In this document: piece after piece, positions 17,954 through 26,744 of the stretch
How the letters are laid out: the number at the start of each line of letters is the position of its first letter
Position numbering within the stretch: position 1 is the first letter of the stretch
NCBI RefSeq assembly: GCF_000359745.1
Contig: NZ_AQHN01000083.1
Span: forward strand, 62,001 to 126,000
Source: Rhizobium freirei PRF 81
GTDB lineage: Bacteria; Pseudomonadota; Alphaproteobacteria; Rhizobiales; Rhizobiaceae
Reading direction: 5' to 3'
DNA length: 64,000 nt
Position numbers and translations under genes: made by a program
Notes under the pieces: generated by a model
What the model saw: only the letters and a program-made list of their open reading frames with translations
Database searches by the model: none
What the model was told of the DNA's origin: nothing

Positions 17954-18292
17954 TCAGGTTAGACGCAAATCCAGGCGCGGATGAAGCTTCTTCAGGTTCG
18001 GCAGAGATTTCATCTGCCAGGGAATTTGCGATGAGCCGCACACGGTAAGGTGGATGTCCGGATTCTTGCGCGCCTCTATGGTCAGCTTGGCGAGCAGGTT
18101 GATACCCGAAGAGTTCAGAAACTGCAGACCGGTCAGATCGAAAGTCGCCTTCCCACTGCCTCCATGAAGGATCGCCCTGGCCAGATCATAGACCGGCGCA
18201 TAGGCGTCAGGGCCTGCCAGCCGCATCGTCCCGTCAAAATACAAGGTGCTGCCTTCGGACCAGACGCGGAATGCTTCTTCTTTAATTTCCAT
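17954..18292 (-). CDS. STAS-domain anti-sigma-factor antagonist-like protein
   Basis: A 112-residue single STAS domain. The phosphorylation loop reads FLNSSGINLL, with Ser62 in the position of the regulatory serine of SpoIIAA/RsbV. It should be phosphorylated by a HATPase-type partner kinase (the adjacent gene) and dephosphorylated by a PP2C phosphatase (two genes away). Last gene of the minus-strand cluster, 24 bases after the HATPase gene. Similar to cyanobacterial slr1659-type proteins. Its downstream target is not visible. Confidence 0.86.
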   Translation of the reverse strand: MEIKEEAFRVWSEGSTLYFDGTMRLAGPDAYAPVYDLARAILHGGSGKATFDLTGLQFLNSSGINLLAKLTIEARKNPDIHLTVCGSSQIPWQMKSLPNLKKLHPRLDLRLT

Positions 18293-18316
18293 GAAATAGG
18301 CCCCGTGCGTTGACGA

Positions 18317-18865
18317 CTATGAAATTGCCATGGTGGCATAGGTTTGCAGCTTGGTGCGCTTGTGTGGATTATCCTCTTCGAAACGCCAGGCCAATTGAAC
18401 CTGATAGTCGCTCATTAAAGTCAACAGTCCTAACCCGGATGCATTGCCTCCCGCAAGAACGTTCGCCTCGATCTGTTCTATGAGGAGGTCGGCGGGATCG
18501 CCGTCCGTCACCTTCAGCAATAGCTGCTGGAAGCGGGCCGTCGCATCGTGGTCGATCAGATTGGCAATCCGCATCTTGAAACTATGCTCCTCCGTCAGCG
18601 CTTCGATAACGATCTCGCCGGAGGTGCGAAACTTGATGGAGTTTTCGATGAGTTCGTTTGTCAGATAGCCGATATCGTGCCGTGCCGTCTTGTACCGGCG
18701 CTCGGAAGACCGGAAATCGAGCGCCATCGTCTCCGCTATAAAGTCCGATGTCATGGCGGAATGCCGCCATGCCAGATGAAGCGGCCCGTCGAACAGGCAA
18801 ATCCGCAGGGCGTTGGCAGCGTTGAACGAAGCTAGATGCTCCATGCCAAATGTTGCAGTTGTCAT
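18317..18865 (-). CDS. HATPase partner-switching kinase-like protein
   Basis: A 182-residue protein of the histidine-kinase-like ATPase fold without a dimerisation domain (slr1658-like). The N-box NELIENS (70-76) and a G-box with GLGLL (144-148) are present, so ATP binding is likely. In partner-switching systems such proteins phosphorylate the STAS partner or sequester a target. It lies between the STAS and PP2C genes; only three bases separate it from the PP2C gene. A short conserved-looking N-terminal block (1-50) of unknown function precedes the ATPase fold. Confidence 0.82.
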   Translation of the reverse strand: MTTATFGMEHLASFNAANALRICLFDGPLHLAWRHSAMTSDFIAETMALDFRSSERRYKTARHDIGYLTNELIENSIKFRTSGEIVIEALTEEHSFKMRIANLIDHDATARFQQLLLKVTDGDPADLLIEQIEANVLAGGNASGLGLLTLMSDYQVQLAWRFEEDNPHKRTKLQTYATMAIS

Positions 18866-18868
18866 CTC

Positions 18869-21229
18869 TCACCTATGTCGCATCACTACAAGAGTAATAT
18901 CGTCATGGATCTTCTGCGTGCCGATGTAGGTCATCAGGTGGTCGAGTATGCCCTTGACGACTTCATCGGCAGTGCCGCCATGCAGGCGGCGGGCGTCTTC
19001 CAAAAGCCTTTCGAAGCCGAATAACTCGCCCTTTGAATTTTCCGCCTCGGTCACGCCGTCGGTATGCAGGACGATCATGTCGCCTTTTTCGAAGATGATT
19101 TCCCGCGTGTCGATAAAGGCAGCTATATCGGGCTCGAGACCGACGGGAAGACCGAGATCCCCGGTCTCTATCCGCTCCACCGTGCCGTCTTTGCGAACGA
19201 TGATCATGTCTTCGTGCTGGCCGGATATCGTCAGCCGCTTGCCGTCATAGTCGATGAACGACAAAGTGAGGTGCTTGTCCGTCCTCGTGCGTTCGATGTT
19301 CTTGAAGATCGCACGGTTGAGATCGGTCAGGAATTTTGCGGGGTTCATTTCGCCCGCTTCCTGCAAGGCGCGAGCGATCGACTGCACCATCAGCATCAGC
19401 ACGCCACTTTCAAGTCCGTGCCCGGTCACGTCGCCGATGCCGATCTTTAAATTGTTTCCACTCTGCAGAACATCGTAATAGTCGCCTCCGACTTCGTCGG
19501 CCGGCCGCATATAGGCGGCAATCTCCAGGTTCTTGTTCGCCGCAAGCTCCTTGGCGCGCGGCAGGACCATGAGCTGGATCTGACGGGCGACATTGAGTTC
19601 GGCGCCCAGCCGCAGGTTTTCGCTCTTTAGCTGGCCGTTGAGGGCTGAGATTTCTTCCTTGGCCGCCTCGATCTCCTTCGTCCGGTCAGAAACGAGCTTC
19701 TCGAGATTTTCGGTGTGGAAGCTGATATCCTCGGCCATGCGGTTGAAGGCAATGCCCGCTTCCCCGACCTCGTCCTTGGTCGAAATATCGACCCTGACGG
19801 AATAATCCTTGGCTTGTATGCGCTTGGCGGCGCTTGCCAGCGCGCTGATGCCGCCGGTGACGCGCTTGGAAGCGGCAAAGACTGCCGCGGTGACGATCAG
19901 CAGCGACACCAGAACCGCCATGATCTGATAGAGCAGGATGCGATTGGTCGCTCGTGATATCTCCTCCTTGGCGGCAATAAGCGAAGCGTAGATCTCGCGC
20001 TCGGGCACGACTATTCCAAGCGACATGACCTCGCGCTGTATAGGCCCTTCCACCCAGAGGTTGGTGGGGTGCAACTGCTTGATGACCACGAGATAGGGGA
20101 CAGCCTCTCCCTGTTCGCTAAGGGAAATGTGCTGGATGACGCCGTCGGCATCGAGCGGCAGCGTTGTGACGGCCTTCTGCAAGCTATTGCGCAACGATCG
20201 GTCAAGGCCGGTGACCCCCTTGGCGGCTGCGTCGCTCGAGGCACGCAGACCTAGGGTTTTCTCGCCGATGGGATTGATCGCGACGACATTTCCGTTCGAC
20301 ATGGTCAGGAAGCCGAAGCCGCTTTGGGCGACTTTCACGTTCTCGACGATTTCGGCCAGCTGGGTGAGAGTGATATCGGCACCGGCTGCGCCCGCGACGC
20401 CATGCCGATCCGGCGTCCATAGCGGATGGAAGAAGCTGACGATCAGCTTTCCGGTAATGGCATCGGTATAGGGGGCGGTCTGGGTAATGTAATCGGCAAC
20501 AGGGCGCGATGATGGGTTGGAGGCCCATTGCTGCCAGGACTCATAGAGGCCCGGGAAGAAGAAGGTCCAAAAGTCAGCGCTGTTGTGGCCGGGGTAGAGC
20601 TTGTCGAAGGTCTGTGCCTGCGTCGTATAGGGCGCCGTGCGGAAGATCGGGCGCTCCCTCGGGCCGATATAGTACATCTGCAACTTCGATGCGCCATTGT
20701 GCAGCAAGGATGGCGCAACCAGGTTCAGCACGGCGCTCCATTCGATGTCGGCCTGGACCTGGGGCAGGGGGCGATGGTCCTTGTCGAGCAGATAGCCCCA
20801 GACGCTGATGACGGATGGCGTTCCGGGAGCGTTTTGCGCCCATTGGCCAACCGGGTCATAGGTTACCGTGACGGTGCCGGGGGAGGCCTTGTCCATCGCA
20901 GAACCAATAGCCCCACTCCTTGTGGGGTCGTCGATCTGCGCTTGCAATACGCCTGCAAGTGCTTTCACATCAGAGTGGACCTGATTGATCAGAAGGCCGA
21001 CCTGGGTGGCTGTCGAGTTCACGTAGGAGCTGATGTAATCCTGGCTCGCCTTCTCCAGGCCTTGCCCGACCTCCGTCGTCGCATTGCGCGAAAGGCGCTG
21101 CACGTTCCAAAGAGCAAGACCGCCGCTGACCATGAGATCGAAAAGAACGGCTCCTCCGACAACGAGCAGGAACTTGGCGCGAAATGAGCGCAATCCGAGT
21201 CTTCGCTTGGCGCTTGTCGTTTCCGTCAT
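18869..21229 (-). CDS. Membrane sensor PP2C/SpoIIE-type phosphatase with HAMP domain
   Basis: A 786-residue transmembrane receptor. A first helix (about 17-40) and second helix (about 433-458) bracket a 390-residue periplasmic dCache-like sensor; a HAMP domain and a coiled coil (EAAKEEISALNGQL region) lead to a C-terminal SpoIIE/PP2C domain. Metal-binding aspartates are visible in GDVTGHGLESG, HTDGVTEAEN and HDDITLVVM. It should dephosphorylate a STAS partner in response to an extracellular small molecule. Its ATG overlaps the stop of the STAS-methyltransferase gene by four bases, so the cluster is an operon. Ligand unknown. Confidence 0.87.
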   Translation of the reverse strand: MTETTSAKRRLGLRSFRAKFLLVVGGAVLFDLMVSGGLALWNVQRLSRNATTEVGQGLEKASQDYISSYVNSTATQVGLLINQVHSDVKALAGVLQAQIDDPTRSGAIGSAMDKASPGTVTVTYDPVGQWAQNAPGTPSVISVWGYLLDKDHRPLPQVQADIEWSAVLNLVAPSLLHNGASKLQMYYIGPRERPIFRTAPYTTQAQTFDKLYPGHNSADFWTFFFPGLYESWQQWASNPSSRPVADYITQTAPYTDAITGKLIVSFFHPLWTPDRHGVAGAAGADITLTQLAEIVENVKVAQSGFGFLTMSNGNVVAINPIGEKTLGLRASSDAAAKGVTGLDRSLRNSLQKAVTTLPLDADGVIQHISLSEQGEAVPYLVVIKQLHPTNLWVEGPIQREVMSLGIVVPEREIYASLIAAKEEISRATNRILLYQIMAVLVSLLIVTAAVFAASKRVTGGISALASAAKRIQAKDYSVRVDISTKDEVGEAGIAFNRMAEDISFHTENLEKLVSDRTKEIEAAKEEISALNGQLKSENLRLGAELNVARQIQLMVLPRAKELAANKNLEIAAYMRPADEVGGDYYDVLQSGNNLKIGIGDVTGHGLESGVLMLMVQSIARALQEAGEMNPAKFLTDLNRAIFKNIERTRTDKHLTLSFIDYDGKRLTISGQHEDMIIVRKDGTVERIETGDLGLPVGLEPDIAAFIDTREIIFEKGDMIVLHTDGVTEAENSKGELFGFERLLEDARRLHGGTADEVVKGILDHLMTYIGTQKIHDDITLVVMRHR

Positions 21230-22401
21230 AGCGGTTTCTGCCCCGATGTGGCCCAGATCGGCCAGCCGGCATAGCCTCTTGGGTGGAGCGCTGCGAAGAT
21301 ATGATCGGCAAAGCCCTGCTTGAACCTTTCTATGAAGGCAGGTGAATCGCCTCTTCTGACCGCCATTTCATCGGCGTAGACATTTTGCCATGCGGTGATG
21401 ATATCGGCGAAATCCTGGGGATCGCCGTCGCGATTGGTGACCATGAAGCTTTCCATTCTCACGTCCGTGAAGCCGGCATCCAGCAGCATGCGTCGGCCTT
21501 TCGGGCCCATCTCGACATCCATATCGAAATGGGCAAACAGTTTTGCGACTTCGGTGTAAGTCCACTGGATGCTGTCGGCTCTTGGTTCTCCAAGGCAGTG
21601 GGAATTCTTCTCATTGGTGATGTAGACCCTGCCGCCCGGCTTGCATATGCGATACAGCTCTCGCAGCAGGACATCGGGGCGATCGAAGATCTGCAACGAA
21701 TGCCTGCAGGTGACGAAATCGAACTGATCGCTCTCGAACAGCATTTGGGATGCGTCGCCATAAGTGTATTCGATATCCCGGACATCGAAGTCCGCCGCGA
21801 CCTTGCGGGCGTATTCCAGGCTGGGTATCGAGTGATCGAGCGCGACGATCCGCGCCGGCTTGAAGTGCTTTCTCAACAGCATCGCAAAATCGCCGATGCC
21901 GCAGCAGATGTCGGCGACCTGCATTCCCTCGCGAAGGCCATGTCGCGGCAATATCTCGCGCTCGTGCCGCCAGGTCATTTTTGTCTGCGTTCTGAGGATC
22001 GGTATGAAGCTTTGGTTTTCGACGAATGTCTGGCCCGGATAAAAGGCCGAATCGTAGATGTCGACGACGATGTTGGGCGAAAGGTCGCTCAAATGGCGAA
22101 ACAATCGCGACGCCCAGGCAACGACGCTGGAGGCGATGACCGTCAGCTTGAGATCGGGCCTCGATCGGGTCGCGTCGAGCAGCACATGCGTCAAGGCACG
22201 GAATGCCGTGTTGTTCATGTGGGTGACGCGCTTCAGATTGATATAGCAGACGCCGTTTACCGTTTCGATGCCGTTGCGCAGCAAGGCGAGATCGTCCGCG
22301 AGCTCGGCAACCGAATGTGGTCTAAGGACGCCCGATAGGGAGAATTCCTGATTGTTGGCGTCGAATTGTGCCGTGAAGCGGTCAGACGAATGGTTGCTCA
22401 A
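21226..22401 (-). CDS. STAS domain fused to SAM-dependent methyltransferase
   Basis: A 391-residue two-domain protein. Residues 10-125 align by eye with the STAS protein of this cluster: THMNNTAFRALTHVLLDA corresponds to QFLNSSGINLLAKLTIEA, with Thr65 in the phosphoserine position. Residues 140-345 are a class I methyltransferase with the SAM-binding VADICCGIGD (162-171), YGDAS and FDFVTCRHSLQIFD motifs. The start is TTG at 22401, overlapping the upstream stop as TTGA. Phosphorylation of the STAS part may gate the methyltransferase; that is inference. The methyl acceptor is unknown. Confidence 0.8.
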   Translation of the reverse strand: MSNHSSDRFTAQFDANNQEFSLSGVLRPHSVAELADDLALLRNGIETVNGVCYINLKRVTHMNNTAFRALTHVLLDATRSRPDLKLTVIASSVVAWASRLFRHLSDLSPNIVVDIYDSAFYPGQTFVENQSFIPILRTQTKMTWRHEREILPRHGLREGMQVADICCGIGDFAMLLRKHFKPARIVALDHSIPSLEYARKVAADFDVRDIEYTYGDASQMLFESDQFDFVTCRHSLQIFDRPDVLLRELYRICKPGGRVYITNEKNSHCLGEPRADSIQWTYTEVAKLFAHFDMDVEMGPKGRRMLLDAGFTDVRMESFMVTNRDGDPQDFADIITAWQNVYADEMAVRRGDSPAFIERFKQGFADHIFAALHPRGYAGWPIWATSGQKPL

Positions 22402-22913
22402 TTGAGGAGCCTTTCGAGTGCTAGATCCACCACAAAGGTCAACATCCCGGCATCCTGTTCAGACAGCTTGATGTCGGCGTCGTAATTGACCGCGAGGCCG
22501 AGAAGGATCGCATGCTCGGCGCGCGCGGCGTCATTGGTGATGACATCAAGATAGTTTGCAAGCGCCTGTCCGCTTGCGATGCGCTCGACGATTGCTTGGT
22601 AAAAGCGGCGCTGCTCGGCCGAGCAGGGTAGGGTCAATTCGATCCGTTCGGTTGAACCGTTTCGATGGAAACGGCAGGTAAGGGCACCGGTGGATTCCCT
22701 GGTGTGGAAGGACAGCTCGAAGAGCTCGTTCAAGGCGGCCGAAAGCAGATTGGCATGACGGATGGGGTCGTGCCGGTCGTGGCTGACCATGCGAGCCACA
22801 TAGGCGGCGCATTGGTCGCAACGCAACCAGTCCGCCACCAGGGTCGCCATTTCCATCTCCATCTCCAGCAATGGTTCGAAAGCAGCATTCACTGGCAGTT
22901 CCTTGGTATTCAC
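22398..22913 (-). CDS. Degenerate HATPase-like partner protein
   Basis: A 171-residue protein that aligns over most of its length with the HATPase at 18317-18865. The N-box survives as LNELFELS (61-68), but the glycine-rich ATP lid is lost: ASGLGLLTLMSDY there corresponds to AEHAILLGLAVNY here (residues 131-143). It may therefore bind its STAS partner without ATP. Start GTG at 22913 with AGGAG at seven bases; the first gene of the overlapping cluster, 35 bases after the GGDEF-EAL gene. The relationship was judged by eye and needs structure-based confirmation. Confidence 0.65.
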   Translation of the reverse strand: MNTKELPVNAAFEPLLEMEMEMATLVADWLRCDQCAAYVARMVSHDRHDPIRHANLLSAALNELFELSFHTRESTGALTCRFHRNGSTERIELTLPCSAEQRRFYQAIVERIASGQALANYLDVITNDAARAEHAILLGLAVNYDADIKLSEQDAGMLTFVVDLALERLLN

Positions 22914-22948
22914 GTGAGAAACTCCTGGGTGAAATGCGTTTCAGACAT

Positions 22949-24652
22949 TTACGGTTCGGCGCGAAGCTCATCGAAGGCGCTGGTAGATTGCATGCGGGTG
23001 GCTTGCCTGATGAAGGCATCGAGCCTGTCGGCGCTGAGCGGAGGACTGATGCAATAGCCCTGCAGTCGGTCGCAGCCTTCCTTGTGGAGCCAGGTGGCTT
23101 GTTGCGGCGTTTCGACACCCTCTGCGGTCACCCGCATGCCCAGACCGTGAGCAAGGCCGATCACGGAGCGTACGATGGTTTGGCTTTTGCTGTCCTGCAT
23201 GAGATCCCTGATGAAGTATCGATCGATCTTTATCGTATCGAAGGGGAAATTCTTCAGGTAGCTGAGCGAGGAATATTCGGTTCCGAAGTCGTCGAGCGAA
23301 ATCTGTATGCCGAGCACGTTGAGGGTGTTCAGCGTATCCAGATTGTTGATGGTCCGCTCCAGCAAAACGCCTTCGGTAATCTCGAGTTCCAGCCGCTCGG
23401 CGGGAAATCCGACGATGTCGAGTGTTTGCGATATGCGATCGGTAAGGCCAGGCATCAGGAATTCGGCCGGCGAAAGATTGACCGCAAGGCTATAGTGCGC
23501 CGGCCATGCAAGAGCTTCACGGCAGGCCTCCTCCAGCATCCACTGGCCGATTTCGCGCATGAGACTATCGGCTTCCGCCATGGGAATGAAAGCTGCAGGC
23601 GGGATGATCCCCAAAGTGGGGTGCCGCCAGCGCAACAGGGCCTCGAAGCCTACCACGGTGGATGGAGGTTCTACCAACGGCTGATATTCGATGAAGAATT
23701 CGTCCCGTTGAAGCGCCACGCGCAGGCTGCGCCGCAGCAACTCCCTTTGCTCGACGACGATCAACATGCCCGGATCGAACGTGCGCGCCCGTCGGCGTCC
23801 CTCTTTCTTTGCCGCATAAAGCGCAACGTCGGCAGCCTTCATCAGCTGCTCGCTCTCGTTGCCGTCGCGTGGCGCGATTGCAATTCCGACGCTGACGCCG
23901 ACGAAGAGGGAGATGCCGTTGACGGTGAACGGCTTCTTGAATTCCGCAACCAGCGCCTCCGCCAGTCTTTCCGCTTCGAATGCTTGCTGCGGTCCGGCCT
24001 GGATGATCGCGAATTCATCCCCGGCCAGCCGGTAGACCGTCCCCTCTCGGCCGAGCGTTTCCTTGATCCTTTCGGCGGCGAGTTTCAGCACAATATCGCC
24101 TGCGCCATGTCCAAGGGTGTCGTTGACGGGCTTGAAGTCATCAAGATCGAGCTGCATGAGCACAGGGCCAATTTTGCAGTTCGACGGAAGCAACTCTGCG
24201 AGTTCCGCGCTGAACTGGCGGCGATTGGGCAATCCTGTCAGGGCATCATGCGTCGCCTGGTGGATGAGTCGCGCTTTTTCATTGTCGTCGGATGACAGGC
24301 TCCCATCCGCATTGGCCCTGTTGGTCTCGATAATCAGGAGCCCCGTCCGAATGTAGGAGACAAGGAAATTGCACTTTCCCTGCTTCGGAACGTCGACCTG
24401 GATCGTCCTCGGCTCACTGGTATCGATTACCTGCCGGATGAGTGCGGCGAGAGCCGGCTTGGCAAGCACCGGATAGGCCTCCCACAGTGTCACCCGTTTC
24501 CGAGAGGCAAGGCCGATATGCTCCCTAAATTTCTTGGAGGAATCGAGCAGTTTGAGGTCGAGGTCCCAAAGTGAGATCACCGCCTCCAAACCGTTGTCAG
24601 ATTCGAAATCTTGTGGAACTTGCTGCGACCGATCCACTCGGTTCTCCGGCAT
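22949..24652 (-). CDS. GGDEF-EAL cyclic di-GMP protein with PAS-like N-terminus
   Basis: A 567-residue cytoplasmic protein. An N-terminal PAS-like region (LWDLDLKLLDSSKKFREHIG) is followed by a GGDEF domain whose signature is RLAGDEF (first Gly replaced by Ala) and an EAL domain with FEALLRW, NLSPAEF, EITEGVLLE, DDFGTEYSSLSYL and AEGVET, all intact. Phosphodiesterase activity is likely; cyclase activity is doubtful. ATG at 24652 is preferred over the longer frame to 24796 because of GGGAGG/GAGG just upstream and the PAS boundary. It is 35 bases upstream of the partner-switching genes and probably co-transcribed. Confidence 0.87.
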   Translation of the reverse strand: MPENRVDRSQQVPQDFESDNGLEAVISLWDLDLKLLDSSKKFREHIGLASRKRVTLWEAYPVLAKPALAALIRQVIDTSEPRTIQVDVPKQGKCNFLVSYIRTGLLIIETNRANADGSLSSDDNEKARLIHQATHDALTGLPNRRQFSAELAELLPSNCKIGPVLMQLDLDDFKPVNDTLGHGAGDIVLKLAAERIKETLGREGTVYRLAGDEFAIIQAGPQQAFEAERLAEALVAEFKKPFTVNGISLFVGVSVGIAIAPRDGNESEQLMKAADVALYAAKKEGRRRARTFDPGMLIVVEQRELLRRSLRVALQRDEFFIEYQPLVEPPSTVVGFEALLRWRHPTLGIIPPAAFIPMAEADSLMREIGQWMLEEACREALAWPAHYSLAVNLSPAEFLMPGLTDRISQTLDIVGFPAERLELEITEGVLLERTINNLDTLNTLNVLGIQISLDDFGTEYSSLSYLKNFPFDTIKIDRYFIRDLMQDSKSQTIVRSVIGLAHGLGMRVTAEGVETPQQATWLHKEGCDRLQGYCISPPLSADRLDAFIRQATRMQSTSAFDELRAEP

Positions 24653-24972
24653 ATGGCCTCGTCCTCCCGTGTCCGCCACACAAAGTCTGACTGCCATCCA
24701 GTTTGAACTGGCCCGTTCGCATCGGAGCTTGCGCATCAACGATCGCAGACTCATCAAGCGTGCAGGCGCAGACCGTAACTTACCAGAACGTGGCAACTGT
24801 TATAAGCGAATATATTACGAGACGTTTATTTAGCAATGATTGCCGAGGCATATGCTGATTAAAAGGATGGTCGGCGGCATCGTTCTGTTCCATTCCCGAG
24901 CGGAAATGGTTGTGCCGGCGGGATTAGTAGTGGGCCGATTGTGGTATTTCGCCGGTCGAAGAGCGGGCGTGA
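24653..24972. other. Intergenic stretch upstream of the GGDEF-EAL operon
   Basis: No gene is supported. It presumably carries the promoter of the GGDEF-EAL/partner-switching operon near its left end; no clear repeat was found. Confidence 0.4.
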
Positions 24973-25188
24973 ACTAAAGTCCGTGCAGATGGAGAGAGCA
25001 GGCTTTTTGATTCGCTGCGGCCGATTGGCAGATGGAACGTTCGCCCTCAACGGATCCAGGAGGGCCGGAAGACCGAGCTCGCGCTGTCGCTGGGCGTGAA
25101 TTTCAAGGCAGGAAACGGGCGGCTTTCAGCAGACGAAAAGATCGAGCTTATCCTCGGCAACCATTTCAATGAGGATTTGCGTGAGTAG
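24973..25188 (+). pseudogene. C-terminal fragment of an unidentified gene
   Basis: The frame from 24973 (after a TGA) reads as protein-like sequence, including DGESRLFDSLRPIGRWNV and ADEKIELILGNHFNEDLRE, and ends at TAG 25186-25188. There is no start codon or ribosome-binding site, so it looks like the 3' remnant of a longer gene. Its last bases overlap the GTG start of the MFS remnant, as in an old operon. Family not recognised. Confidence 0.4.
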
Positions 25189-25526
25189 CTCTGCTCCATC
25201 TTTTCCAGACGCATTTCGCTGTATCGGCTGGTCCAGCCTGCTTGCGGCCGTTCTATCGCTTTCCGCCGGGCTTTCCGAAACCGGATGGCTCCAGGCCGCG
25301 CAGCAGCCACCGTTTCTTCTGCTCTCCATTCCGGTTCGACCATGACGCTACGTCAGGCCGTGACGCCCAATGCCATGCTCGGACGCGTTTCGGCTTTCGT
25401 CATGACGGCAACACCGGGTGCAGGGCCCTCCGGTGCTGCCATCGAGGCCGCGATTGCGGCACAATCCGGCGTGACGGCATGTTTGATGACCGCGGCCGGA
25501 TGTTTCGTGGTTCAGCTTCAGGCGTT
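25181..25526 (+). pseudogene. MFS exporter remnant with internal deletion
   Basis: The first 54 codons from GTG 25181 read as an MFS_3-type N-terminus (SFPDAFRCIGWSSLLA, then ETGWLQAAQQPPFLLLSIP) and then hit TGA at about 25343. In another frame, immediately beyond, is the C-terminal MFS block TLRQAVTPNAMLGRVSAFV to AGCFVVQLQALC. The central two thirds of a normal 400-residue transporter are missing, and the tail is cut where the convergent MFS gene ends. This is a decayed EntS/siderophore-exporter-like gene. Confidence 0.6.
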
Positions 25527-26732
25527 ATGCACCTTGAGTTGCCCGGATTTCTCGCGACCGCCGACCAGCACCAGAGCGAGCCCCGTGGCCGCCAGAAGAC
25601 CACCGGCGATCGCAACGGCGGCATAGCCGAGCCCCATGCTGATGACGCCTGCACCGACGGCAGCGCCGAGCGCGTTGCCGAGATTGAAGGCTCCGACGTT
25701 GATCGAGGAGGCTAGGCCCGGTGCTTCCGATGCCGCCTCCATCACGCGCATCTGCACGGGCGGAACGATGGCGAAGGCGGCCGCACCCCAGACCAGAAGA
25801 CCGATGGCTGCCCCTGTATGGCTTGGGAAAGCCAGCGGCAGGCAAAGCATGATTGCCGCAAGGGCGCCGAGAAAGATCTTCGTCGCACCGTCGAGCGACC
25901 AGTCGGCCAATCGTCCTCCGAGCCAGTTGCCGATCGTAAAGCCCACGCCGATGAGGGCAAGCCCGAAGGTCACGAACCTGTCGGACGCGCCGGTGATCGT
26001 CTCAAGGGTAGGGGCGACATAGGTATAGAGTGTGAACATGGCGCCCGCGCCCATCACGGTCGTTGCCATGGAAAGCAGCACGGCGGGTCGAGTGAGCACA
26101 CCGAGTTCGCGACGTACATCCGGCATAGCACCGCGCTCACCCTTCGGAAGAGCGGCCCATAGTGCGGCGATTGCGGCGATACCGATCAATGCCGTTCCGG
26201 CAAAAGCCATGCGCCAGCCGATCTGCTGGCCGATCCAGGTCGCAGCCGGCACGCCGCCGATATTGGCGATCGTCAGGCCCATGAACATGGCGGCGACAGC
26301 GCTTGCCTGTTTCTCCTTCGGTACGACACTCGCTGCCACCACGGCGCCGAGGCCGAAGAAGGCCCCGTGGTTAAGGCTCGTGACCAGCCGGGCGGCGATG
26401 AGCGTGAAGTAGCCCGGCGCCATGGCCGACATCAGGTTGCCGATAGTGAAGATGCTCATCAACAGCATCAGCGCCGTGCGCTTGCCGAAGCGGCTGAAGG
26501 CGAGCGTCATGATCGGCGCGCCGACCATGACGCCGATGGCGTAGGCGCTGATGAGAAGGCCGGCCGTCGGGATCGATACGTCGACCCCTTGGGCAATGAC
26601 GGGCAAAAGCCCCATCGGCGAGAATTCGGTGGTGCCGATGCCGAAGGCGCCGATCGCAAGGGCGAGAAGCGCCCAACGGGCAGACAAGGATGTTTCGGCC
26701 GTCGCTGCGGCAGTTGTGACATTGGCGTTCAT
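25518..26732 (-). CDS. MFS exporter (DHA1, AraJ/YdhP-like)
   Basis: A 404-residue twelve-helix transporter with the family start FGIGTTEFSPMGLLPVIAQG and the loop FSRFGKRTALML. It should efflux a small molecule or sugar derivative by proton antiport. It follows the aldo-keto reductase gene by 12 bases on the same strand, so they form an operon divergent from the LysR gene at 27812. Start ATG 26732. A second, unrelated-position paralogue lies at 4076-5263. Substrate unknown; joint export and reduction of a toxic carbonyl compound is a possibility. Confidence 0.87.
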   Translation of the reverse strand: MNANVTTAAATAETSLSARWALLALAIGAFGIGTTEFSPMGLLPVIAQGVDVSIPTAGLLISAYAIGVMVGAPIMTLAFSRFGKRTALMLLMSIFTIGNLMSAMAPGYFTLIAARLVTSLNHGAFFGLGAVVAASVVPKEKQASAVAAMFMGLTIANIGGVPAATWIGQQIGWRMAFAGTALIGIAAIAALWAALPKGERGAMPDVRRELGVLTRPAVLLSMATTVMGAGAMFTLYTYVAPTLETITGASDRFVTFGLALIGVGFTIGNWLGGRLADWSLDGATKIFLGALAAIMLCLPLAFPSHTGAAIGLLVWGAAAFAIVPPVQMRVMEAASEAPGLASSINVGAFNLGNALGAAVGAGVISMGLGYAAVAIAGGLLAATGLALVLVGGREKSGQLKVHNA

Positions 26733-26744
26733 GGTGATGGTTCC

